Assembly: GCF_036244895.1 (NCBI RefSeq)
Contig: NZ_BQKE01000002.1
Coordinates: 930,001 to 994,000, forward strand
Length of the DNA stretch: 64,000 bases
Reading direction: 5' to 3'
Source of the DNA: Persicobacter diffluens
GTDB taxonomy: Bacteria > Bacteroidota > Bacteroidia > Cytophagales > Cyclobacteriaceae
Shown: positions 36,601 through 48,300 of the stretch, one piece after another
Position numbering within the stretch: the stretch's first letter is position 1
How the letters are laid out: each line of letters starts with the position of its first letter
Translations under genes and position numbers: made by a program
Notes under the pieces: model-generated
Seen by the model: only the letters and a program-made list of their open reading frames with translations
Database searches by the model: none
What the model was told of the DNA's origin: nothing

Positions 36601-39318
36601 CGCCAACTGATCATCCAAAAACCAATCGTATTGCGTGAATGCGCCCACATTTTCAAATAAGCCCTCACTGCCTTTACACACCTCATAGCTTTCCGCCAGA
36701 ACAGGTTGTGGCAATGCCAGGGCCGGGACGGTAATGGATTTGGACATTTCGCAGCCTTCGGCATTCCAAACCCTTAGCTCGAAAATTTCTTCCTGAAAAA
36801 TCTGAAAACGCAGTTGAGCGGTAGTCGCTACCACCGTTTGGTCTGCCTGACGTACCCATTGATAGCGGGCAAACTGCGCGCCGGCATCTATTTCCAACCA
36901 TTGCCCAGTACAAATCGGGTACTGATCCTGCAAATGAGACAGATCCGGCAAAGGCAAAGCCCTAAGGGCCATGCTGTTTTCTCCCCAACACCCTTGCTGA
37001 TCCTGCACTTTCAGCGTCCAGCGGGTGGATTGGTCCACGGTCCAGTTCAACTGCTGGCCGCTGGAATATATTTCTTCCGCACTTCCCTGATACCACTCCC
37101 ATTTTTGGTATTGAGGGCCACCGTCCAGCTGCAAGTCCGTCTCCAAACATAGCGACTGATCACCGCCCAGCTCCGGTAGCGGTTGGGCCAGACTTTTAAT
37201 TTTAATTTCCTCTTCGCCCTGGCATCCGGTGGGATCCGTAATGCGCAGGTTCAACTTCATATCCTCGCTGCCGGAAAACTGAAATTCAGGCGCCTCAAAC
37301 CAATCCCCGAGTTCAGATAATTTCCATTCTACCTTTGCCCAATTACCTTCCGGGCTTAAATCTAAAGTAGTGCCCTGACATACTTCATAATCAACCAAAA
37401 GACCAGAGGAAGGACTCTGATAAGGGATGAGGGTGAAAAACAATTCCTGATCGCAGCCTGAAGCATTTTGGGCATACAATCGAATGGTTTCTTGCTGATT
37501 GACCACCAGACTCAATCGATGGGTACTACTCAGTAGCTCTTGCTGATTCACCGAGAACCACTCTACCGTCTGGAAATCACCGGCCAGTTCATGGACAAAA
37601 GTCTCTCCCTGGCAAATTCGAATTTCTTCGGCTAAATCAAATACGGGACCGGCCGCCATGCTGACTTTCACCGTATCCCGGACGGTGCAAAATAAGTCGG
37701 GCTTCTCCACCGTTACCACGATATCCATATCCGCTAATACTTCCTGCCGGAATTCGAAACTATTGGCCACCAATAAATTGCCCTCCAAATCATACCAATT
37801 GACTTCTTCCCCACTTTTCCCGGCAGACAATAGCACCTCTTCTCCCTGACAAACCATTTGATCCGGACCCAGATCCGGCTTTTCACAGCTGAATAATCTT
37901 TCCTCTGCACTGAAGGCCGTGCCTTTTCCCGCAGCATTAATGGCCTGTACCGACCAGTAGTAAGCGCCCTCGGGCAAGCTTGCCATTTCAAAGGTATTTC
38001 CAAAAATCGCCTGCTTCAGCACATTTCTGCTCCCATCCAGCTTACTGGCCGGCGACCATTGATCGCGCCCTCCACTGCTGGTCCCGATTAACAATTCATA
38101 GGAAGTAGCGCCGGTGACCGCCTGCCACTCCAACTGCACGGATTGTTCCTGATTGACCGCCTGTAAAGCCTGCGGTACGCTAATGGCAGCGGCCGGGCTT
38201 TCCAGATTTTGAAAAATAAATTTTTCCTCTCCAAAATAGGTTTTACCGGAGGCATAAATATCCAAAGCGCCGTCCCCATTCCAGTCAACTGCCGCCAACG
38301 CACCCTCCGACAAACCGCTAAAAGTCAGCCCTGATGGCGAAAATCCTGCCCCACTATTCAGGAATAGATCCATTTTCGACTGCCAGCCAGCATCTGCCCC
38401 GGAAAGCAATAAATCCATAAAGCCATTGCCGGTAAAATCACCACAAGCCATCGCGCCCCCTGCCCATGCGGGTAGATTCCAGGCTGCTTCCTGCCAGCCC
38501 ATGGCCTGTTGCAGGAATACTTTGGTCTGCGGGCTGCTACCGGAATAACCACTGAGGAGGATATCCTTTCGGCCGTCAAGGTCCAGGTCGGCCACCAATG
38601 CCCGGGCTTCCGACAATGCAGGAAAGCTCACCGCACTTTGTTGAAAACGGCCACTCCCCATATTTTCATATAACTGAATGCGCGGTACCCCGCGAAAATC
38701 TTTCCCAACAATTAATAAATCCGTTTTGGCGGCGACCAATGGCAGCAATTGAGCTTGCTGAAAAGCCGGCAAATCCAATAAGGTCAAATCTCCGGACTTC
38801 GGCGACCAATAGGCCGACTGCCAGTTGCCCTCACTTTGTTGGCCCATCAATAAAAGGCCTTGTTCCCCCACCGACAAAAAGTCGCCGGAAGCCAGACTCA
38901 TCGACTTCCATTGGGGTAAAGACAAAGTAGCGGCTTGCCAAAAACCATTGCCCTGATTGAGGAACAGCTCACAACGGGCGCTGCCATCCAGGGCCGCACC
39001 AGCGATGACCAGATCCTGCCGGCCATTGCCATTGGCATCCAGCAAAGCATATTGATCCAATTCCCAGGAAGGCAAGCCACTGTCATATTTCACCCATTGA
39101 CTTCCCTGCTTTTGGTAAATTTCCAGTACGGACTTTCCGCTGGCCTGCCGGCCGGCCAAAAGCACTTCCCACTGCCCGTCGAGATTGATATCCACGGCCT
39201 GCAGTTCCCCATCGGTCAGGACAGGGAGGTCCGGGAAACTGAGCGCTTCAAAACGCTGGGCATAGCCCATGACGCTGCACAGCAGACCACTAAAAAAAAT
39301 AATTACAAGCTTATTCAT
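33640..39318 (-). CDS. T9SS-secreted FG-GAP / Ig-like repeat protein with type B sorting domain
   Basis: A 1892-aa protein with a signal peptide (ending VMGYAQ). Residues 30-370 are FG-GAP/VCBS-like repeats (DINLDGQWEVLLAG, DLDLDGRKDILLSG, DWNGDGALDIYASG). A FN3-like segment follows at about 380-475. Then about fifteen Ig/PKD-like units of roughly 80 residues begin with motifs like LGADQQICEG and LGVDQAICFGEEVRL. The C-terminus carries the gliding-motility-type sorting domain: IPNLFTPNNDGINDQF, LSIYDAEGKEL and GWDGT...GTYYWKISG. Type B domains direct export through the T9SS with a PorP/SprF partner, here encoded two genes downstream. The adhesin gene ends 4 bp upstream. Likely an extracellular filament or adhesin component. 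Confidence 0.9.
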   Translation of the reverse strand: MNKLVIIFFSGLLCSVMGYAQRFEALSFPDLPVLTDGELQAVDINLDGQWEVLLAGRQASGKSVLEIYQKQGSQWVKYDSGLPSWELDQYALLDANGNGRQDLVIAGAALDGSARCELFLNQGNGFWQAATLSLPQWKSMSLASGDFLSVGEQGLLLMGQQSEGNWQSAYWSPKSGDLTLLDLPAFQQAQLLPLVAAKTDLLIVGKDFRGVPRIQLYENMGSGRFQQSAVSFPALSEARALVADLDLDGRKDILLSGYSGSSPQTKVFLQQAMGWQEAAWNLPAWAGGAMACGDFTGNGFMDLLLSGADAGWQSKMDLFLNSGAGFSPSGLTFSGLSEGALAAVDWNGDGALDIYASGKTYFGEEKFIFQNLESPAAAISVPQALQAVNQEQSVQLEWQAVTGATSYELLIGTSSGGRDQWSPASKLDGSRNVLKQAIFGNTFEMASLPEGAYYWSVQAINAAGKGTAFSAEERLFSCEKPDLGPDQMVCQGEEVLLSAGKSGEEVNWYDLEGNLLVANSFEFRQEVLADMDIVVTVEKPDLFCTVRDTVKVSMAAGPVFDLAEEIRICQGETFVHELAGDFQTVEWFSVNQQELLSSTHRLSLVVNQQETIRLYAQNASGCDQELFFTLIPYQSPSSGLLVDYEVCQGTTLDLSPEGNWAKVEWKLSELGDWFEAPEFQFSGSEDMKLNLRITDPTGCQGEEEIKIKSLAQPLPELGGDQSLCLETDLQLDGGPQYQKWEWYQGSAEEIYSSGQQLNWTVDQSTRWTLKVQDQQGCWGENSMALRALPLPDLSHLQDQYPICTGQWLEIDAGAQFARYQWVRQADQTVVATTAQLRFQIFQEEIFELRVWNAEGCEMSKSITVPALALPQPVLAESYEVCKGSEGLFENVGAFTQYDWFLDDQLAHRGSQDHWATEVSVDQKLTLSVTDAAGCQQSVSAALKALALPESGLASTQYICEQEIIHLNAGEQWAAVVWEREDGQQEFDATLSFPVMQAETLKLRMQDQQGCEAKENILVDVYALPEINLPEEVAICIGDMVELDAGGGLVAYRWLANEQLIGTNRFLRWYPTESQNLRLEVENQEGCHQSQTISVKVNSLPVIPLEAEAFACLGNSLVMEAGNWTSQQWSSLHFGDLGQEASLEYTFLQEDELTISVVDENSCANSLQIAMHPRALPDFSLGEDPATCFGEILDLELNPALGVQVNWYTEKEGNIADQWSISRKQEEEDVLWAEVTDQYGCVGYDTLALSILALPAIDLGADQQICEGLEANFELPNVYQKIEWYRDEAFAGNSRFLDFEVLKDQQLKVVVTDDFGCMNADSLKLQKLELPAFSLGVDQEICAQQEVQLTASHPMMAKVSWYTAFDGFRGTGEQYQQQILNDEQIWAVLEDQNTCLFSDTVEVKRLALPEFSLGVDQAICFGEEVRLQLPQHDGSTQWTDASGMLLGTDLSLHYTIEKAESITALFTDEKGCQFSDALEVAVLALPEFELVEEMAVCFDQQAELFIAGDWQQVNWFQHDDLLHQGALWSFPSATDMQIMAEVISWEGCRQTADLQFHSLPLPIANAGEDLAICSDQSVELQAQGESDWQYAWSPAIGLSADNIQRPIAAPESTTTFALIVTDAVGCVSLPDSVTVMVNEFYGVSAGADQMICIGDAIELEAEVDGGQYDYQYQWLPETGLSNPLSSAPMAQPVTSTEYVVTVSMGTCLQRTDTVLVTVNPLPEVTISEDVAIGAGESVTLTAGGGAFYLWSPDYRMNEPNTAQPTVSPNVTTTYTANVISAMGCENSDQVTVYVGNEIFIPNLFTPNNDGINDQFLVYGTGIKSLKLSIYDAEGKELYASDHPEDIMQKGWDGTLSGTVVPSGTYYWKISGTYADGSPVQFKGLNSGTLNLMR

Positions 39319-39322
39319 TCCC

Positions 39323-42300
39323 TTATTTGATCAATATTTTGATTGCCTTATTGCCCGATGGCGCCATCATGCGCAGCACATAAATTCCGCTGCCCAGCGT
39401 TGGCATTTCCAATCGGTAATGGTAGTAATCCTGATTTTTAAAGTTTTCAGACCAGAGGATTTTTCCTTCTCCTACCTGTTGCAGGCTGAGGTAAATATCC
39501 TCGATTTGTTCCAGCTGGATGTCAATATCGAATCGGCCATCGCTGGGGTTGGGGGAAACGGTGAAATAGGTGCCATGGAAAATTTCATCCTCCGGTAAAC
39601 CTTCTCCCGTATCGACGGCATAGCGGCCATTGGTCAGGCGTACTACCTCGACCTCTTTCACCCGGGTGGCCATACAATTTTCCTGTCGCGAAGTGAGGGT
39701 AATCACATGCAATCCACTTTCCCTGAATCGGATTTCCTGCTGATGCTCCTCCGCATGGATGATGTCCACCGCCGGCTGAATATCCCAGCTGATTTGAGTG
39801 GGCTCCGGATAAGTGATGTCCACCAGCATATAAGTTTGGAAGGCTTCCTCCGGGCTGGATTGCACCAGGAATTCTGCCGCTAAAAGATCATCCACCAATT
39901 CCAGCTGAAATTCCTGACTCGCCGGGCAATCCTTTTGATTCGTCACCCTTACCTGATAAGCCCCTGCTTCGGTAAGGCTGATTTGTCGACTGCTGAAATC
40001 CAGTCCTCGCTCCTCAGAGATCCAGCGAACCGTCTTCCAGGCCGCTCCCGCATCCAGACGCAAGGTGGTGCCTTCACAAATTTCCATGAAATCACTAAGC
40101 CCATCTATGGCCAGTACTACCGCTTCCGGATTCGTCAGTGTCGTCGAGCCTGTGGCCTGACAGCCATGGGCATCGGTGACCAGCAAGTCATAATCCCCAG
40201 CTGTAAGACCGCTGATCTGTGCCCCCGCCGGCTGGCCTGCCCATTGGAAATAATAGCCCGGCGTCCCGCCTTCTGCCAGGGCCACGATCTGCCCGTTGGC
40301 ATCATCATGGCAGGCCGGATTTTGGGTATTGATCACAATCCCCAGCGGTGCGGGCTCTTCCAGGGTGAAGGTATTTTGAAGACGACAACCTTTCAGGGCA
40401 TCAGCTACCGTCAGCTTATAAGTACCCGCAGACAGATTAACCGCCTCGGCTTCCTGCTGCCCATTCTCCCAGTCAAAAAGATAGGCACCACTGCCTCCGG
40501 CCACGCTCACCGCAATGGCGCCATCGGCTCCGCCATGGCAATCCGGCTGCTGATATTGCACCGAAGTAAAGGTCAATGGCGCTGGATCGTATAGTCGATA
40601 AGCCGCTGATCGGGCTTCACATTGTTGTGCATCCCGTATTTCCCAATAATATTGCCCGGCCATAAGCCCGCTGATTTCAAAAGCCGCCAGCTGACTATTC
40701 CAGACCGCCTCCGCATCAGGAGGTAAATTCACCACCTCATAAGGAGCAGTTCCGCCGGCAGGCTGTAGCAGCATGCGCCCATCTGCCATGGCCGGACAGG
40801 AAGGATCTTCTCCTTCCAGCACTTCCGCCGTCAGCAATTCAGGGGCCAACACTTCTACCATCAAATCTGCCCTGCAGCGATTAGCATCCTGCACCAGTGC
40901 CTGGTACATCCCTTTTCCTAAGCCGTTAATGCTTGCGCCCCGACGGCCATTGGACCAGCTGACCTGGTAATCGGGAATTCCCCCGGCAATATCCAGCGCA
41001 ATGGCACCATCCAGCGCAAAGCGACAGCTGGCAGGATCCACACTTTGGGTATTCACCTGCAGGGCGGTGGGCTGCTGGTCGAAAGTAATTTGTTGGCTTA
41101 ACTGGCAACCATTTTGATCTTCAATATTCACGGTATACTGACCTACAGGAAGTTGCGTCGCCCGGGCTCCTGCCTGTCCAATTTCAGGCCAGAACACTTT
41201 ATAAGGGGCCTTCCCACCCTGAATGCTGATCAATATGCTACCATCTGCCAGGCCATAACAGCTTGGTATAGTTTTCTCAATTTGAATAATTTCCAATGGC
41301 ATTGGAGGCAATATCTCAAAGTCTGATGCTACCATACAAGCGCTTTGCTGCTGATCCATCACCCTGAGTTGATAGGCGCCCGCAGGCACGCCTGAAAGTT
41401 GAAAATCAGTGCCTACCAATTGTTGATGATCCAGGGCATACCATTCTACGAAATACTGTCCGCTGCCTCCCTGAATCTGGAAGCGCGCGCCTCCGTCAGC
41501 AGCCGTAGGGCATTTGGGTGCGGTGGTCGTGATGGAAACTATTTCCATCCCTGCAGCTGACTTCATTTCGAATGCTTGTTGCTGACTACAGCCACTATTT
41601 TCAATGATTTCCAGCGCATAGGTTCCATCCGCTAAGCCGTGAATAGCCTCACCGACTGCCAATAGCTGTCCATCATGATCTTTCCATTGAATCGTCCGTA
41701 TTTCTTCCGGCTGTCGATTCAGGATCACCACGCTGGCTTCTCCGTCCGCAGCCTCCGTACAAGTCGGCATGCTATGGCTCAGGCTGAACTTCAGCTCCGG
41801 ACGAGCAAACATCTGCACCGGCGCCGCCTCCATCGCACAGCCTGCCGCATCCACCACTTGCAGGTGCACCGTACCAGCCGTTAAGTCCTCCTGCTGAACC
41901 GCTCCCGCCTGTCCATTCCAATAATATTCGTAAGGTGCCAGACCACCCTGCACCAGCGCCAATGCTTTTCCATCCGCCACTTCCGGACAGGAAGCCAGAG
42001 ACAAAACATTAATGCCCACTTCCAGTCCGGGACGATCCTCCAGGCGAATGGCCAGTGGCTCACTGACACAGCCATACTGGTCTTGAGCGATGACGCTATA
42101 CTGACCGGCAAAGGCCTGCTTTAACACCCCTGAATTTTCCGCTAATTCAAAATTATCCTTGCGCCAGCTATAGGTAAAGCTTTCGCCCCCGCCGCTGGCC
42201 CTTACTTCAATCTCACCGCTAGCCTTTCCACAGTCTGCCGGTACTTGCGCCACCCACTGAATGTCCAGCGGACTTCTTTCTCCCACCGTAAACCAATAGG

Positions 42301-45300
42301 TCGTGTCGCAACCGGTGGGCAGATGTAATAATTGTAAGGCATAGGTGCCGGCGGCTAAGCCTTCCACTTTATTTTCATTACTTTCATTGATAAGCCATAA
42401 TGGCTGATAAATATTGGTATCTAAGTCTTCCAGCTGAATTGCACCCAATGTCTGACCGCAGGAAGAAGGCGTAATGCTGGTCTGCAGAGGACCGAAAACA
42501 TGACCGACCTGCTGGGCATTAATGACCACATTGGCGATACCCGGACAATTCCCGCTCTGATCCCTAAACTGCAGGGCATAAGATTTATCAACCTGTAAAC
42601 CACTGATCTCGAAATAGGCGCTACCGGCATCCTTCAGGCTTAATCCTGCCTCAGGTATCCATTCATATACGCCGGTTCCCCCCTGAAGCTCGACCTTCAC
42701 ACTTCCCACCGGCTGATCACAATAGGGCAGATCGACCACCGACCAGCTGGAGATCTGTGGTGCCTCCTTGGCCGCCAAATAAAATTCCACCCTTTCCACA
42801 CATTCGGGTCGGCTGTTTTCGATCACTTCAAAAACATAAGCTTTGGCCTCCAGGGCACTGAGGATCCCCATCCCAGGATCAAAGTGCTCCGGCGCATTTA
42901 ACAGCGTAAAATCATTCCAGCTTAAGGCTTGCCCGTCCCGATCTTTTAATTCCAGGGCCAGGCGGCCATCAGCGCCTTCACAAGCCGGCGCCTGCAAAAC
43001 CGCCACTTCCACTTCAAAAGCCTGTGGGCTGGCCGCAATTTCTACCGATAAGGCTACAGGACACTGGCCTACGCCCATATCTTCCAAAACGTAATCGTAT
43101 TTTCCAGCCTCCAGCCCTTGTAGCAGCCACTGGTTTTCAGCAAAGCGGGCTACTTCCCGCTCATCGAGTTTTAGAATAAAAGGCCCCACCCCATGCTCGA
43201 TATTGATGACGGCTTCCCCACTCGCCTGTTGACAATAATCGGCGGCAATGGCCTGAATATTGGCCTGAGGCGCCTGATAAGGCAGATACAACGGTTGTGC
43301 CTGCGCTTGCGAACAGCCAGCGGCATCCTCCAGCAGCAATTGATAGGAATAGCCTACCGGCAAACCACTGATTTCGAAGGGACCTGCTTCGGTCACCTCC
43401 AGCTGATGCTGTACTTCTTTTATGTAATATGTTAAAGTAAAGGGTGCCGACCCACCGGTAATGTTACCTATAATTTTACCTAATTCGGCACCCATACAAC
43501 TGACTACTATTGGAATGTTTTGGTCCTCAACCCTTAATGCTAAAGGCGCTGGCGCACTGACCGTAAATGAAAATTGCTGCCCATAGATAGGACAACCACT
43601 CATTTCATACCAGGCCCGCAACTCATACTCATCGGGCAAAAGGCGAAAGGTGCCACTGGTATTCTGGCTGGTAGTGCCATCCGACAACTTTTTCAATTCA
43701 TAAGTAAAAGCCGCCGAAGCCGGAATATTCGTATGTTCATTCAATACCGGCCCGAAAGTCAATTCCGCCAGCTCCCCGGCACAGGGCAAGTCGAATTGCC
43801 CGTTCTTTTTCTCCAACGCGAAGGTATATTCCTCGCTGTTCAGGTCCTTCACTTCAGAAATGACTTCATTACAACCGGCCGCTTTCACATATTTCAATTG
43901 ATAACGCCCCGGGAAATCGATATGGCACATTTTGCCCTGTGCGGATATTCCCCAGGTACCCAGACTACTCCACTGCACACTATTATCGGACTGAAGATGC
44001 CCCAGAAATAATTCTCCCCCGGCCAAATTCACCTGACCATAAATATCAAAGCCTTCACAGCTGTTCCCCCCCACCGAAAGGGAGTCCATAAAAGCTACCG
44101 CAGGGCTAATTTCCACCACGGCCTCTATATTCGCATAACGTTCGGAACACCCTTGCTCCTGCAAAAATAACTGATAACGACCGGCGGCCAACGCTTGTAC
44201 TTCATAGGGGTGGGTGTCTACCGTTAAAGTCTGTTCGCCAAAGCGCTGCCCGTCCTCCCGAATCCATACAAAAGTCGTTGGCTTCACCAATTGGAAATTC
44301 GCCAGGCTGATTTGTCCGTCCGTAGCGCCGGTACAGGAAACCGGACTGGTCGCAGGCATGAGACTAAAGTTAGCAGTGCTGGTTTCTTCCACCACATATT
44401 CCTCTCGCGCCTCTGATATCGCCTGCCCATTGTCCTCTTTCCATAGACAACCCTGGCGATCCAGAAGCGTCAGCGCAAAATCTCCCGCTTTTAAATTTGT
44501 TGGCCCCTGCCAGCTGCTACCTGATAGCAGTTCCTCTTTCAAAATCAAATCCCACTGTTCCCGATTACTATCATTCTTGCGGTCCAACTGAAAATCAAAA
44601 GGCGCATGTCCGCCGGCAATGTCGACCACCTGTACCCCTCCGGTCGCTTCTCCGAAGCAAAGGTGATCCGCGAACTGAACCGTTGCAGTAATAGGCGCCG
44701 TCGCTAAAACAGCAACCAGCTCGTCATTTCTTTTCAAAGTATCCCCAACTACCCTGTTATCATGACCATCATAAACCTTGCTGATGGTATAATCGGCAGG
44801 GCTGGCAGTGTTGCACTGATCAAAGCTCACTTCAAAGGCATAGTTCCCTGCCAGTAGCACATCAGAAATCAAAACATCCGGTGAAAAATCAATCGCCTCA
44901 GTCCCTCCGGCAAAATACAATTGATAAGCCGCTCCGCTTCCACCGTATATGGATTTGATTTGAATTTTCCCATCCGCACTGTCATCACAAATGGTCGTGT
45001 AAACATCGGCTAGCAACTGAACAGGCGGATGATTCGGCATGATATAGGGCAAGGCGCTTGCTGCGTTTTCATCAAAAGTTTTGACCGCCTTAACCCAGCT
45101 GGTTTCCAAATTTTGATAGGAAGTATCGTCCATCGTCCAGGCTGGCCATGGAGATTTATCATCCTCATTCAGCCAGGCAGCCTCATAGGCCGTAAAATCT
45201 AGCCCGCCATAAGGGGCGTTATAACGATCCTTAAAGATCAGTGTCGTTTCGCCCTGTCCCATAGTAAAGGATTCCTCATCACTTGTCTTCAAAAAAGCCA

Positions 45301-48300
45301 CCTCACCGGCCACAATGCGATAAGCAGTGGAACCTCCCAGCGCTACCTCATAGTATTTTTTCCCATTTTCAATAAATGGAATTCCCCCCTGAATATGAAA
45401 GGCCAATTGCCCGTCCTCATCTCCAATACAGCCCGGCTTTTGAGGCGCCAGATAGCTGATCTCCAAGGCCGGTGGAGCCATTAGTACGAAAGCCGTCTCC
45501 ACGAAATAGGAATGGCGATCCTCCACTTTAAAGGAAAGCGCGCCCGCAGGGAAGTCTTTCTGATCACTGCTCACCTGAAAACGAGAACTGCTCCCCACCC
45601 CATTATCGGTGACCATCAGTTTAAGATTCCGTGAATTATTATCTCCATCCAGTATCGTTAAGGAATAAAACAATTCATTATTATTTTCATCCTTGGTCGG
45701 TATGCCGCCACTTATGGTAAAGTTTACCTCCCCTGTTCGCGCTAAGGCGCCCGATGCCGCTTTTACATGATAATTTTCATTCAAATGCGCCCCATAGTTG
45801 GTCACCACGAAAGTGTCAATGCTTAAGGGATCCGGTTCCTTCAGGCTGATGGGCTGCATCACCACATCGCCGCGGGTGTATTCATCATCCTGCCAGTATT
45901 CAGGATTAGCCACCGAAGGCTTTACAAAAAACTGATCATAAACCACCGCTAAATAGTCTCCGGCGGTTAATGTGCTAAAAGTATATGGGCTCCCGCCATT
46001 GTTTACAGCTTCCTGTAACTGCCAGTTCCCCTCGACCATTTGATATAATTCAAAGGTATAATTCGGGATACCATTAGCCGCGGTAATGGAGATGCTGCCA
46101 TCATCGCCTCCATGTTGGGAAATTTGGTAGGATAAGCCGTAGTCGGAGGTCACGGCCTCAAAAGATAAGGAATCTGGTGCAGTAAGCGTAACCTCAGCCT
46201 TCCCCTCTTCTGTCATAAAAGTTTCGCAAGACTGTGCATCAATCACTTTATCCACGCCATAGGTACCATGGGATAAGCCCTGAAAAACAGTCGTCAGACC
46301 ATCAGCGGTAATATCCTGTGAATTTGTAACACCAGAAATGTGAACAGCATAGGCCGGTACTCCTCCATTCGCTTTTACCTTAACCGCTCCATCAGTTCCA
46401 TCATAACGAGAAACCTGATAGGCATCAAAAGCACTATTGATCTCAATCGCAGTAGTGATTTGGGCTGGTTGTGAAATATTGAATAATTCATTAGGATCAA
46501 GCAATGGGTAACCATAATAAGCCTGATCAAAATCCTCAATATTTTCGGTTAAGTAAATTTGATAATTATCTAAAGCCGGAACCGAAAAATCCAATAATCG
46601 AAGTTGCTTGTCCTCTGGAATAAATTCCACCAATCCACTGTAAGGAATACTTTCCGATTCAGGCCGGGCAGTGGAAACAGTCCAGCGAAAATGATCAAAA
46701 TTCAACCCAAGGCGATCATCCGGCACATTGACAATCGCTGAAATAGCTACCTGCTCTCCATTACAAATGATATCAAAAGGATGGTTGGTGCCTTTATGCA
46801 CGGTATAATCATCCAGTGCAAAGGGTTCAGGATTAGCAAATCTAAAGACTTTTGCTGCACCATTTTCTGTATAAAAACGAAGGTAACCGGGCATTGTTGA
46901 AGGGTCTACCAGCCAATCGCTTAATTTATCACTGCTGATTAAATCAGTATTTATATTGCTTTCCGAAGAGGAATCATACCAATATTGTTCTGCTCGGCGA
47001 TTAGAGGGGTTTAACGCATCTGTTGGCCCTCGGTCAAAGGCGACTATATAATAATTTTCATCAATTAATAAGTTTGAAAATACCGCCTGCTCGTTTTCTA
47101 TATGATCATAAGTAACAAAATTAAAAGTACCATCTGATTTGGCATGGATCAATCTGACTTCATGATCACCTAAAATCTTTTTATTTGTTTTTACTTGTAT
47201 CGAAGTTTGGTAATGGTGGAGATCACTACTATAATAAGTTGGCGTCTCCACTATCACAGTCTCAAATGCAATTTGAGATCTTTTTTTGATATTAATCGTA
47301 ACATTATTCTTGTAAAAGGAACGGCTAATGATATCATTACAAGCTCCGGCATATTCATTGACAGTCCAGTTAGTATATTCCCCAGGAACTAAATTCATGA
47401 CCTTCCTTCCCAAAAATTGAAGCGAGTCTTTACCACCATCCCAAGAAAATTGTGAGGGAATATTGCTACCATCGATCAGTCGATCCTGAAATATTATTTC
47501 CCCATCACCTGCGCCATAATAACTTTCATCTTGGGTAAAATAGGTGATATCATCCGTTTTATAAAAGGAAATTGTACTTGTAAGGCTCGGTTTATATTCA
47601 TACTGTAGCTGCTGGGCTTCATCAACAACTATAAATGTGGGTGAATATTCCCCCGGGGATAAATTATCAAATGAAATGGCGTTACCACTAATATTTCCAT
47701 TTACGGAACATTCGCTAGAATTAACTGTCAACTTTCCACTTAAAGAATGTTCCGTCGAGAAACCCTCCGAGGAACCATCATCTATTGTATAGCTAATAGA
47801 ACCGGTTGCCTGATCCAAACCAATGTGACTTTCAACCGGATTTTCAGCATAAATAAAAGGCGGATTTTTTGCTGTCAGTTTAATACTTGCCTGAGCTCCG
47901 GTGCAGGCTTCATAAGTGATTTCCACATTATTTTGCCAATCAGATTCAGAAGGTACAGCAGTGTATTCTTTCTTTATCTCGGGAGCAGAAAAAGTAACCT
48001 TATTGTCAGCATCAATATAAACATCATCACTTTCATTCTGCCAGGATGTCACACTAACATCATTAAGCTTAACCTCAACAACGGTATAAGAGGGAGGGGT
48101 TTCTCCGGTATAAGCGGTATAATTACCACCGGATAAGTCTAGGGGGAATTCTACTTTTGAAGCAAAAGTATTAGAAATTAAAGTTGATTTTGGAGTGGTA
48201 ACAAGAAAGTCTTCAGTCTCTGAAGATGGTGTCTGCAGCTTGATTAAATCAGTACAACGAGTTGATCCTTGAACATTAAATTGAAAAAAAGTAATGGTCT

